Of a stretch of DNA of 64,000 nt, positions 1 to 7,608 are shown piece after piece. Source of the stretch: Dehalobacter sp. 12DCB1 (GTDB taxonomy: Bacteria > Bacillota > Desulfitobacteriia > Desulfitobacteriales > Syntrophobotulaceae); contig NZ_POSF01000020.1 of assembly GCF_004343605.1 (NCBI RefSeq), forward strand, positions 1-64,000, read 5' to 3'. The translations under genes were made by a program, and so were the position numbers. Positions within the stretch are counted from its first letter, which is position 1, and each line of letters starts with the position of its first letter. The notes beneath the pieces are model-generated. The model searched no databases. It was not told the DNA's origin and saw only the letters and a list, made by a program, of their open reading frames with translations.

Positions 1-16
1 CCGTTATACGAAACCA
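1..16 (+). repeat. Right end of an attC-like site (partial)
   Basis: The window opens with a GTTATACGAAACC-like sequence (core GTTATAC at 3-9). It matches the 3' ends of the sites at 551-626 (GTTAGGCGAAAGACC) and 2376-2449 (GTTATGCGAAAGACC). I read it as the last bases of a recombination-site-like repeat belonging to a gene just left of the window. Only the end is present, so the pairing arm cannot be checked. Confidence 0.45.
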
Positions 17-76
17 CTGGGTCCTAATGGTTTTTAAGAAAGTATTTTAGAATTAGTTACAAGGTGGTAAGAAATT

Positions 77-511
77 GTGAAGAGGTTTACGTTTTTCTCA
101 TTATTATTCGTGTATTTGATTATGTCTTTAACAGCTTGCTCGGCTCTTTTCCCATATTATAGTTCTAATAAAGCTATAGAGAATGGCGATGTAGTTGTAT
201 CAGGAAGTAAAATTTATAATATCGATAAACTTGATAAGTTCATAGATAGTATTAATAGAGGAGAGAAGACAAAAGTTCAAATTGATAAGTATAATATCAA
301 GAATAACCCTGCAATGTATATTATTGAATTTGATGGGAAGCTATTAAGTTATTCATTTGCAAGACCTTCAGATGATGACTCTAAAGATATACTTGCTGGA
401 GTTAACCCCGAGATTGAAAAAGCAAGTAGAGAAGAAAATGAAGATGGCATTAACTATTATCTTACAGACAATAGAGGCGTTAAAACCTGTATTTTTACTG
501 TGCCAAAGTAA
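77..511 (+). CDS. DUF4362-like lipoprotein
   Basis: A 144-residue protein starting at GTG behind a good ribosome site (AAGGTGG at 61-67). The N-terminus is a lipoprotein signal: Lys-Arg, a hydrophobic run and the lipobox LTAC near residue 21, so it should be anchored on the outer face of the membrane. The remainder, beginning NKAIENGDVV and rich in Lys, Asp and Asn, resembles the small secreted DUF4362 proteins of Firmicutes, whose function is unknown. The gene is AT-rich compared with the genes after 4200. It sits between two attC-like palindromes, as the single gene of a cassette would. The lipoprotein call is firm; the family name is from memory of the motif. Confidence 0.7.
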   Translation: MKRFTFFSLLFVYLIMSLTACSALFPYYSSNKAIENGDVVVSGSKIYNIDKLDKFIDSINRGEKTKVQIDKYNIKNNPAMYIIEFDGKLLSYSFARPSDDDSKDILAGVNPEIEKASREENEDGINYYLTDNRGVKTCIFTVPK

Positions 512-550
512 TTTGGAATTAATGTTAGGGTAATTCTTTGCCGTGGCATC

Positions 551-626
551 GTATAACAGCGTATTCCCAAAATCTGAGAAGAATGAATGTAGTAACCAGA
601 CTTCGGGAATACGCAGGACGTTAGGC
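551..626 (+). repeat. attC-like imperfect palindrome 1
   Basis: It runs from GTATAAC (551-557) to GTTAGGC (620-626), the latter fitting the integron core consensus GTTRRRY. Inside are perfectly complementary arms GCGTATTCCC (559-568) and GGGAATACGC (605-614) around a 36-nt loop. The loop and right half (GAATGAATGTAGTA, CTTCGGGAA, GACGTT, GCGAAAGACC) align with the site at 2376-2449 although the stem sequences differ. It lies 3' of the lipoprotein gene, the position of attC in a gene cassette. Confidence 0.6.
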
Positions 627-806
627 GAAAGACCATGCAGGGAACCGCGCATCCATGCACGGATTGGAAAATGACAAATAAATGATTAGATTGTTGCACA
701 TGTGTAGGATGTTATGAAGTACAGATAAACAGGATTATTTATTGAGCGGATAGCCATAATGAAAAGCACAAATATTGGTCTTAGGCAAATTAAGGGAGGT
801 TTGTAA

Positions 807-1451
807 ATGAACAAAATGATTAAGATTAGGAATGAAGAAGAAACAGATTTTGAGAAAGTGGAAGAAATCACAAGGAAAGCTTTTTGGAATTTATATAACC
901 CGGGGTGCGTTGAACATTATTTGGTTCATGTTATGCGATTCCACAAAGATTTTCTTCCGGAGCTGGATTTTGTGATTGAAGTTGATAATCAAATCATCGG
1001 GAATATCATGTATACGAAAACAAAACTAATTGATGAATCCGGGGAAGAAAAAGACATCCTTACTTTCGGTCCGGTTTGCATTTTGCCGGAATATCAGAGA
1101 AACGAGTATGGAAAAAAGCTAATGGAGTATTCCTTTGAACAGGCGGTCGCACTTGGTTATGATGTGATCGTAATATTTGGAAACCCGGGTAATTATGTAA
1201 GCCGTGGTTTTAAGAGCTGTAAAAAGTACAATGTCTGTCTTGAGAATGGAACATATCCGACGGCAATGATGGTAAAAGAACTCAAACCAGATGTCTTGGA
1301 CGGAAGGAAATGGTTTTACTATCAAAGTCCTGTATTTGAGATAGACGAACAAGAAGCCGGGCGCTTTGACGAGGGTTTGGAACGATTGGAGAAAAAATAC
1401 CAGCCAAGCCAGGAAGAATTTTATATTTACAGCCATTCAATTATACAGTGA
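807..1451 (+). CDS. GNAT-family N-acetyltransferase
   Basis: A 214-residue cytoplasmic enzyme expected to transfer an acetyl group from acetyl-CoA to an unidentified amine. The acetyl-CoA-binding region is visible at about residues 91-115: LTFGPVCILPEYQRNEYGKK is the beta4-alpha3 motif with the Q/R-x-x-G/A pyrophosphate loop (here QRNEYG), followed by FGNPGNYVSRGFK, the usual 'x-Y-x-x-x-GF' near the C-terminal strand. The family resembles the YhbS/COG3153 group. ATG at 807 follows GGGAGGT. The gene lies alone between attC-like sites, and acetyltransferases are common integron cassette cargo. The substrate cannot be read from the sequence. Confidence 0.85.
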   Translation: MNKMIKIRNEEETDFEKVEEITRKAFWNLYNPGCVEHYLVHVMRFHKDFLPELDFVIEVDNQIIGNIMYTKTKLIDESGEEKDILTFGPVCILPEYQRNEYGKKLMEYSFEQAVALGYDVIVIFGNPGNYVSRGFKSCKKYNVCLENGTYPTAMMVKELKPDVLDGRKWFYYQSPVFEIDEQEAGRFDEGLERLEKKYQPSQEEFYIYSHSIIQ

Positions 1452-1622
1452 GTTTTCTTTTGTGGCATAAGGATAAATTCCAATTTATCTTTGAGATATA
1501 TACATAATTCGTTGTTGAAGTTAGGGTACATCATTCTTATTTTGTGCATAAATACAGTTGTTGAGGAAGTTCAAGGGACGCCCCTCCATGGTCGTCTCTG
1601 AATCTGGGGGACATGGTCCATC

Positions 1623-1697
1623 GCCTAACACGGATTTTCCGACACTTGGAGGATGATGCATGCAGTAGGGCGCGTCGGGGATTCCTGGACGTTCTAC
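1623..1697 (+). repeat. attC-like imperfect palindrome 2 (degenerate)
   Basis: It begins with GCCTAAC (1623-1629), which fits the consensus RYYYAAC, preceded by GGTCCATC. The arms GGATTTTCCGAC (1632-1643) and GTCGGGGATTCC (1674-1685) pair at 11 of 12 positions if G-T pairs are allowed. The 3' core reads GTTCTAC (1691-1697) instead of GTTRRRY. The loop GGATGATGCATGCAGTA aligns with the loop of site 1. It looks like a mutated member of the same repeat family. Confidence 0.45.
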
Positions 1698-1832
1698 GAC
1701 ATATCATGCAAAGACCGCGCCGTCCTGGCGTGGAGGAAATGGATCATAGGTATTTCTTTGCAGCAGTTGGATTTTTAGTAACAGTAAAATAACGCGATGT
1801 TATGATATATATTTTGAGGTGCGAGGTATAAG

Positions 1833-2249
1833 ATGAACAAAATAAAAGAAGAACTGATTGCTCCTTGTGGTATGAATTGCAGACTTTGCTTAGGTAACCA
1901 AAGGAAGAAAAATCATTGCAAAGGATGTCGTAATGAGATAGATATTAGGTATAAAACAAAAGGTAGCGTCAGTTGCATAATCAAGAACTGTTCTGTAATT
2001 CAAAGCAATGAATCAGGATTTTGCTTTGAATGCGATAAATACCCTTGCCGGAGGTTAAAACAGTTAGATAAGCGATATCGAACAAAATATCACATGAGCA
2101 TGCTTGAAAACCTTGAGCAAATAAATCAATCTGGCATTGATTCATTTTTGCGGAATGAGGAAAATAAATGGACTTGCAAAGAATGTGGCAATATTGTTTG
2201 CGTACATAGAGCTTTTTGTTTGGTATGCAAAACTCCATATATAGAGTGA
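1833..2249 (+). CDS. DUF3795-like cysteine-rich protein
   Basis: A 138-residue protein with 17 cysteines arranged mostly as CxxC pairs: APCGMNCRLCLG near residues 11-20, CKGC near 30, then CFECDKYPC, CKECGN and CLVCKTP. The start 'IAPCGMNCRLC' is typical of DUF3795, a family of small presumed metal- or Fe-S-binding proteins of unknown function. The C-terminal CKECG...CLVC block looks like a zinc ribbon. There is no signal peptide, so it should be cytosolic. The ATG at 1833 has GAGGTGCGAGG upstream. It is AT-rich and isolated between attC-like repeats, consistent with a gene cassette. The 381 bases before it hold the degenerate repeat and no other gene I can support. Confidence 0.65.
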   Translation: MNKIKEELIAPCGMNCRLCLGNQRKKNHCKGCRNEIDIRYKTKGSVSCIIKNCSVIQSNESGFCFECDKYPCRRLKQLDKRYRTKYHMSMLENLEQINQSGIDSFLRNEENKWTCKECGNIVCVHRAFCLVCKTPYIE

Positions 2250-2375
2250 GTATTTTCCTAGATACATAATTATAAAGCTTTAGATAAATTGTTATTTGTA
2301 ATGCTGGTGCTGATTGCTAACCTATTTAAGGCAGCGTCATCCGGGCACTGTCTGAATTACGGGGCACGATACGTC

Positions 2376-2449
2376 GTTGAACAAGCCGTTCTCAAAACTT
2401 AGAATAGATGAATGAAGTATGACGCTTCGGGAACGGCTGAACGTTATGC
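2376..2449 (+). repeat. attC-like imperfect palindrome 3
   Basis: It runs from GTTGAAC (2376-2382) to GTTATGC (2443-2449), with complementary arms AGCCGTTC (2384-2391) and GAACGGCT (2431-2438). The loop AATAGATGAATGAAGTA, then CTTCGGGAA and the tail GCGAAAGACCAT, match site 1 closely while the arm sequence differs. Stem bases have therefore changed in compensating pairs while the loop and core stayed, as in integron attC sites. Confidence 0.6.
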
Positions 2450-2604
2450 GAAAGACCATAAAAATGACGTGTGACAGTAAGTATATCTTTGAGCTTACAA
2501 GTCCTTGGTACAAGCCAGTTTCGAAAATAAAAATTTGTGACCTTCAACTATAAGTTATATGTTATAAATAGTGAGGTGTGACAAGCTATTAAAGGAGTGA
2601 AAGC

Positions 2605-4062
2605 ATGTCTAGGATAAGCAATATTCTTGAAAATAAGGGCCCATTATTGTCTGGGTCACTGGCTAATGAATTAGTTAATCAATTCTCAATTTCTAGGGAA
2701 GCAGCTCGTAAAGAAATTTCCCGGGCGTCTGCACCAATCAGAAAGTTGAAGAACGTTACCTTCGATAATAACCAAAAGTATCTGTACTTAGATTCCCATT
2801 TTTCTAGTGATATCTTTTTTGAAAAACTTCTACAATATCTTAGGCTAAATTCGAAGGCTTATTATTATTTTATAAAAGCTGTATTAAACAATTACGGTTA
2901 TATTCTTACAAACGAAATTGCAACTTATACATGTTCTCCAGTTCAGCCGCTTAAAGGCCACAAACCAGCTGATTCCATAATCAAAGATTTACTATATATT
3001 AATTTGTTATTAGACAATGGTGACGGTTTATTTCAATTAAATCCTTCTGTAGATATTCCACAAAGCTACACACGTTTTAAAGCTCTAAATATTGCAAAGA
3101 AAAATATTATGAATGATTTCTATGACTGGTCCCGAAAGATTAATCTAGTCGCATATAATTCTGGTAGGATGATTGAACAAATGCCAGAATTTCATAAATT
3201 TCAGTGGAGTTTCACAGCTCCATCATATATTAATGGACTGCAAAAGGGCAGTAAGCCTGGGTTTGTTGTTGCAGACGTGGTTTTGGGTAAAAAACTTTTG
3301 GAAGAGGATATAGAGTATTTTCTTGCAAAAGTGAATGTTATTAGTCAAAGTAAGAAGCATTCTCCCTTCATACCGGTACTTATAGTCGAGGGTATAGAAG
3401 AAAATGCTTTTTCAAGACTGAAATCTGCAGGTGTAGTATTGGGGTTTATTGATAAGCTATTCGGGAATCAATATTTAGAAACACTCAGAGCCCTTGTTTC
3501 CATCGTAGAGAATGCTTCAGCAGTCATAACAAAAAATCCGGATAAATATTTTGAATTTATAGAAGCACTTTCTAAGCTAGAGGGAAAAGCATCCAATCTT
3601 AAAGGTGATGTATTTGAATTAGCAGTCGGGTATTATTATTCTCAGTTAGCACCTTATTTAGAAATTAACAAATTGATCACAGAACGCGAAAGTGGGAAAA
3701 GTAAAGAAATAGATGTATATGTAAAGTATCCAACCGAGGCTAGATTCGTAGAGTGTAAGGGGTATAGTTATCCACTCGATGAAGAGTATGTTTCTAAATG
3801 GTTAAGTGATAATATACCTACTATTAGAAAATGGGCATTAAGTCAGGATGAATTTACTCATAAAGATTTGATATTTGAGTTATGGTCAACAGGAGGATTT
3901 GAGCAATCTGCAATAGATAAGCTTCAAAAAGCTGCAGGTTCGACAAAAAAGTACACGATAAGATTCTTTGATGCACAACAAATAGCCGAAAAAGCTAAGG
4001 AAGCCAAAAATGATAACCTCAATAGAATACTAAAAAATTATTTTACAAGCAATTCTTTGTAG
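2605..4062 (+). CDS. wHTH plus PD-(D/E)XK nuclease-like protein
   Basis: A 485-residue protein of no named family that I recognise. Residues 10-60 (LLSGSLANELVNQFSISREAARKEISRA) look like a winged helix-turn-helix. The C-terminal part, about 335-395, has the order expected of a PD-(D/E)XK nuclease: a Glu-bearing helix (GDVFELAVGYYY), then KEIDVYV with the metal-binding Asp, then RFVECKGY giving the E-x-K signature. The middle is alpha/beta without clear motifs. No signal peptide or membrane segment. ATG at 2605 follows AAAGGAG. It is AT-rich, stands alone and is the last gene of the cassette-like array. A DNA-cleaving defence or restriction-like role is inference; a repair-type nuclease is an alternative. 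Confidence 0.6.
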   Translation: MSRISNILENKGPLLSGSLANELVNQFSISREAARKEISRASAPIRKLKNVTFDNNQKYLYLDSHFSSDIFFEKLLQYLRLNSKAYYYFIKAVLNNYGYILTNEIATYTCSPVQPLKGHKPADSIIKDLLYINLLLDNGDGLFQLNPSVDIPQSYTRFKALNIAKKNIMNDFYDWSRKINLVAYNSGRMIEQMPEFHKFQWSFTAPSYINGLQKGSKPGFVVADVVLGKKLLEEDIEYFLAKVNVISQSKKHSPFIPVLIVEGIEENAFSRLKSAGVVLGFIDKLFGNQYLETLRALVSIVENASAVITKNPDKYFEFIEALSKLEGKASNLKGDVFELAVGYYYSQLAPYLEINKLITERESGKSKEIDVYVKYPTEARFVECKGYSYPLDEEYVSKWLSDNIPTIRKWALSQDEFTHKDLIFELWSTGGFEQSAIDKLQKAAGSTKKYTIRFFDAQQIAEKAKEAKNDNLNRILKNYFTSNSL

Positions 4063-4065
4063 CAC

Positions 4066-4080
4066 GGTCCTTCGCATAAC
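4066..4080 (+). repeat. Half attC-like site at the array edge
   Basis: GGTCCTTCGCATAAC is the near-perfect reverse complement of GTTATGCGAAAGACC, the right end of the site at 2376-2449, and GCATAAC fits the left core RYYYAAC. No matching right half follows before uppP. The repeat therefore appears truncated, marking the border between the cassette-like region and the stable chromosome. Confidence 0.5.
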
Positions 4081-4212
4081 CATGTGTTACCGTATCAAGA
4101 ACCTGGCTATAGCTCTAATTATAAGATTGACAGACAGCCTGTACAAGTGCCAAAATAGACCAGGTAAGAAAAAAGGGAATACATAAATCAAGACAATAGA
4201 TAAGGAGACAGT

Positions 4213-5064
4213 ATGGCAACCATTCAATTTATTATTCAATCGATTATTTTAGGCATCGTGGAAGGGATCACGGAGTTTCTGCCGGTCTCATCGACAGGCC
4301 ATTTGATTATTTTTCAAAATCTAATCGGGTTTCAAGGAACGAATCAGCATTATGTAGAGATGTATACCTATGTGATTCAGCTTGGAGCGATTTTGGCGGT
4401 CATTGTACTTTATTGGAAGAAGATCAAACAAACACTGGTGGATTTCTTCCCGTCAAGGGTCAGCTATCAGGAATCCGGACTGAAATTCTGGCTGATGATT
4501 GTGCTGGCGTGTATTCCGGGCGCTACGATCGGGATTCTGTTTGACAATACCGCGGAAAAATACCTGTTTTTTCCGATCCCTGTGGCGATAACACTTTTCC
4601 TCGGTGCAATCCTGATGATCTATGCTGAGAATAGGCTTAGAACAAAGGCACCGGTTGGACGGGACCGGGACTTGAATGTTTCTCCAAGACAAGCGGTTAT
4701 GATCGGCTTATTTCAATGTTTGGCTGTTATTCCGGGGATGTCCCGTTCGGCATCGACGATTATCGGCGGATGGGTTGCCGGGTTGCCGACGGTGGCTGCC
4801 ACGGAATTTTCGTTCTTCCTAGCGATTCCGGTGATGATTGGGATGAGCCTGCTGAAGGTTGTTAAAATTGGTGGTCTGGCTATTCTGACTTCACAAGAAA
4901 TCTTGTCATTGGCTGTCGGCTTCATTGTATCCTTCCTGGTTGCAGTCATCGTCATCCAGAAATTCATTTCATATTTACAAAGAAAACCGATGCGGATTTT
5001 TGCGATCTACAGAATGATATTCGCCGTGTTCGTGTTGGCAGCAGGGGTAGCTGGTCTATTCTAA
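4213..5064 (+). CDS. uppP: Undecaprenyl-diphosphatase (UppP/BacA)
   Basis: A 283-residue integral membrane phosphatase that recycles undecaprenyl pyrophosphate to the monophosphate carrier for peptidoglycan and wall polymers; overproduction is known to give bacitracin resistance. Both family signatures are present: GIVEGITEFLPVSSTGHLI (residues 14-32, catalytic Glu and Ser) and PGMSRSASTI near residue 175 (catalytic Arg). About eight hydrophobic segments and the length match the family. ATG at 4213 follows AAGGAGA. It is monocistronic, being followed by a separate promoter and T-box, and is the first ordinary chromosomal gene after the cassette-like region. Confidence 0.95.
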   Translation: MATIQFIIQSIILGIVEGITEFLPVSSTGHLIIFQNLIGFQGTNQHYVEMYTYVIQLGAILAVIVLYWKKIKQTLVDFFPSRVSYQESGLKFWLMIVLACIPGATIGILFDNTAEKYLFFPIPVAITLFLGAILMIYAENRLRTKAPVGRDRDLNVSPRQAVMIGLFQCLAVIPGMSRSASTIIGGWVAGLPTVAATEFSFFLAIPVMIGMSLLKVVKIGGLAILTSQEILSLAVGFIVSFLVAVIVIQKFISYLQRKPMRIFAIYRMIFAVFVLAAGVAGLF

Positions 5065-5157
5065 ATCAACTTGTTTCATCCGAATATTATCCTGAAATCT
5101 ATCAGACAACCAAACATTCAGCCAGTCTTTTGGGTCATATATCATCGAATATTCAGG

Positions 5158-5186
5158 TTGTTCCCGGGTATTTTTTGTGCTAGAAT
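5158..5186 (+). promoter_or_regulatory. Sigma-A type promoter of the pro leader
   Basis: TTGTTC (5158-5163) and TAGAAT (5181-5186) are separated by 17 bp. Transcription would begin near 5193, just before the T-box leader. Confidence 0.6.
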
Positions 5187-5199
5187 AAATAGTGAATTG

Positions 5200-5445
5200 G
5201 AAAATTAAAGCTGATGATCAACCCAGTATGTTAACGGGTCATACAGAGAGGGGAACTGCGTACGCGCGTGTACAAAGCTGGAAGTTCCCTTGATAGTTAA
5301 CAGAACCCCAGTTGTGAAGTGAGAATGAATAATCCTACGGCTGTCTCACCGTTATCTGAGCTTGAAGCGGCGTATGCGCAATTAAGGTGGTACCGCGGAA
5401 GATATACTTCTTTCGTCCTTAGATGGACAGAGAAGTTTTTATTTT
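5200..5445 (+). promoter_or_regulatory. T-box riboswitch (proline-type) of proCBA
   Basis: The leader carries the diagnostic T-box AAGGTGGTACCGCG (from about 5386), which binds the free CCA end of uncharged tRNA. It is followed by a terminator-like helix, CTTTCGTCC...GGACAGAGAAG and a run of T (to about 5445). Upstream is a Stem I-like region with AGAGAGGGGAAC and the matching GAAGTTCCC arm. A CCCC stretch at 5306-5309 (GAACCCCAG) on the 3' side of Stem I can supply a CCC proline specifier codon. The downstream genes make proline, so tRNA-Pro is the expected effector. The T-box call is firm; the specifier position is inferred. Confidence 0.9.
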
Positions 5446-5554
5446 TTTCTGCGGAAAGTATTCTTAAATGAATCAAAATGATTTGGAAAATATTAAGGGA
5501 AAAACTTACAGGGAAAAATGGTCAGAATATTAAAAATTAGAAATTAAGGATAGA

Positions 5555-6370
5555 ATGGGGCGTGTAAATATGCAAACGATCGGATTTATTGGAACAGGCA
5601 ATCTGGCTTCGTCCGTGATTAAGGGGTTATCTCAGCAGGACACGGATTTCCGGATCATGGCCTATGATGTATTTCAGGAGAAAGCGGAACTCCTGGCCCA
5701 AACGTATGGTGTTGCGAGCGCTTCTTTTACTGAAACCATTCAGGGATCAGATGTTATTTTCCTAGCAGTAAAGCCAAAAGATATTAAAGGTCTTCTTGAC
5801 CAGCTTGCTCAGTTCAATCTTGCAGGAAAGCTTATTATTACGGTAGTAGCAGGGATAGGGCTGTCTGTTTACGAACAGGAACTTCCCGGCATCGCCGTGG
5901 TAAGGGTCATGCCTAACACGTCCAGTGCAGTACTGCAGGCTGTATCCGGGTTGGCCAGAGGATGCTGTGTTACCGACGGACAGGCAAAGACGGCTGAAAC
6001 GATCTTTGCTGTTTTGGGAAAATTCCTGTGGATTGACGATAGTAAAATGAATGCGCTGACTGCCGTCAGCGGCAGCGGCCCGGCTTATTTCTATTTTTTT
6101 ACGGAACTGATGGCGCTGGCTGGTGAAAAGCTTGGCCTGACGAGGGACGAAGCTGAATTTCTGGCCGCGGAAACCATGGTTGGCGCAGGGAAAATGATTG
6201 CTGAGAGCGGCAAAACTTCGCTGGAATTAAGAGAAGCTGTTACATCACCGAACGGAACGACCTACGCCGCACTGGAGAGCTTCCGGCAAGCCGGTCTGGC
6301 AGATATTGTCTATCAGGCTATGGAGGCGTGTGCCAAACGGGCTGAGGAGATGGAAGGAGAGTATGTTTGA
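5555..6370 (+). CDS. proC: Pyrroline-5-carboxylate reductase
   Basis: A 271-residue enzyme catalysing the last step of proline synthesis: NAD(P)H reduction of pyrroline-5-carboxylate. The N-terminal Rossmann motif IGFIGTGNLASSVIKG and the C-terminal signature (ALTAVSGSGPAYFYFFTELM, then LREAVTSPNGTTYAALE) are intact. ATG 5555 has AAGGA only 4 bases upstream, and ATG 5570 is an equally plausible start giving the more usual MQTIGFIG N-terminus. It is first gene of proC-proB-proA, and its stop directly abuts the proB start. Expression should rise when tRNA-Pro is uncharged, through the leader T-box. Confidence 0.95.
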   Translation: MGRVNMQTIGFIGTGNLASSVIKGLSQQDTDFRIMAYDVFQEKAELLAQTYGVASASFTETIQGSDVIFLAVKPKDIKGLLDQLAQFNLAGKLIITVVAGIGLSVYEQELPGIAVVRVMPNTSSAVLQAVSGLARGCCVTDGQAKTAETIFAVLGKFLWIDDSKMNALTAVSGSGPAYFYFFTELMALAGEKLGLTRDEAEFLAAETMVGAGKMIAESGKTSLELREAVTSPNGTTYAALESFRQAGLADIVYQAMEACAKRAEEMEGEYV

Positions 6371-7486
6371 ATGAATACCCTGAAAAGGGCAGTATTAAAA
6401 ATAGGCAGCAACAGCTTAAGCCTGCCGCAAGGCGGCATTGATGAAACCGTCATCGACCAGCTGGCCGCAGTCATTGCTGAGCTGAGAAAGCAGGGAACAG
6501 ACTGCATCCTAGTTACCTCCGGTGCTGTTGCTGCCGGGATGGCCAAGATGAAGCTGAAGGAACGTCCGAAGGATATTGTCGGCAAGCAAGCCACAGCGGC
6601 TGTTGGGCAGGGAATATTGATTGAAAGGTATTCGTACTATTTTGAGAAATATGGCATGAGTTGTGCCCAGATCCTTCTTTCCCGGATCGACTTGGTTGAA
6701 GCCGAACATTACCGAAATGCGAGGAACACCTTGGAAAAACTGCTGAACTTCGGAATTATTCCGGTCATCAATGAAAATGATACCGTAGTTTTTGAAGAAT
6801 TATGCTTCGGGGATAATGACAGGTTATCCGCGCTGGTGGCAGGAATGGTCAATGCAGATCTGCTGGTTCTGCTGACGGATGTCGACGGTTTGTTTACAGC
6901 GAACCCTGTCGATCATTCTGACGCTGTTCTGATTCCGCAAGTTCAAAACGTGGCGGAGGTCAAAGGTCTGGCCGAGGGTTCGGGTTCTGCGGTGGGGACT
7001 GGCGGTATGATTACGAAATTAAAGGCCGCCGAAATGGCAACCCGGTTTGGAACGCCGACATTTCTGATGAATGCGACAAGAATTGCCCAAATCAAAGACA
7101 TTACTGAAGGTAATTATCCGGTAGGAACCTATTTTCCGCCGTTAAAACATAAACTAAACGGAAAGAAACGCTGGATGGCGTATGCGGCATTATCAATGGG
7201 CACGGTCATCATCGACGCCGGTGCCGAGAAAGCCTTGCTTCATGACGGCAAAAGCCTGCTTGCTTCCGGAGTAACCGGAATCGAAGGATTCTGGGAGCGC
7301 AAAGACCTGATTAAAGTTGTGAATAACCGCGGAGAAGAAATTGCCCGCGGGATTGTGGAATTCAGCAGTGAAGAGACGGAGAAAGTCAAAGGACTTCACT
7401 CTGAGGAAATACGCAGGCTGATTTCCGGGATTAAAGCAGAGGAACTGGTTCATAGGGATAACCTAACGATTACGCAGGAATACTGA
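6371..7486 (+). CDS. proB: Glutamate 5-kinase
   Basis: A 371-residue cytosolic kinase that phosphorylates glutamate with ATP to gamma-glutamyl phosphate, the committed step of proline synthesis. The amino acid kinase domain shows KIGSNSL at the start, VTSGAVAAGM, NENDTV and the nucleotide-binding GTGGMITKLKAA. The last 90 residues or so (from KRWMAYAALSMGTVIID) form a PUA domain, as in the long ProB form that is feedback-inhibited by proline. ATG 6371 begins the base after the proC stop, so the two are translationally coupled. Confidence 0.95.
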   Translation: MNTLKRAVLKIGSNSLSLPQGGIDETVIDQLAAVIAELRKQGTDCILVTSGAVAAGMAKMKLKERPKDIVGKQATAAVGQGILIERYSYYFEKYGMSCAQILLSRIDLVEAEHYRNARNTLEKLLNFGIIPVINENDTVVFEELCFGDNDRLSALVAGMVNADLLVLLTDVDGLFTANPVDHSDAVLIPQVQNVAEVKGLAEGSGSAVGTGGMITKLKAAEMATRFGTPTFLMNATRIAQIKDITEGNYPVGTYFPPLKHKLNGKKRWMAYAALSMGTVIIDAGAEKALLHDGKSLLASGVTGIEGFWERKDLIKVVNNRGEEIARGIVEFSSEETEKVKGLHSEEIRRLISGIKAEELVHRDNLTITQEY

Positions 7487-7608
7487 TAGGAATATTTAAT
7501 TTTGTTGGTATGATGAAAAGATATTATCGGATTTACGAGAGATCATAAAAATATATTTAGCAATCGAGTATTTTTAATTATTGGAGAGATTGACTGGAGG
7601 TTGTGATG

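Noticed and set aside
551-2449. The repeats at the left end as a CRISPR array or rho-independent terminators
   Set aside because: They are three diverged palindromes about 0.75-1 kb apart with genes between them, no regular spacers and no T-runs; core ends fit attC far better.
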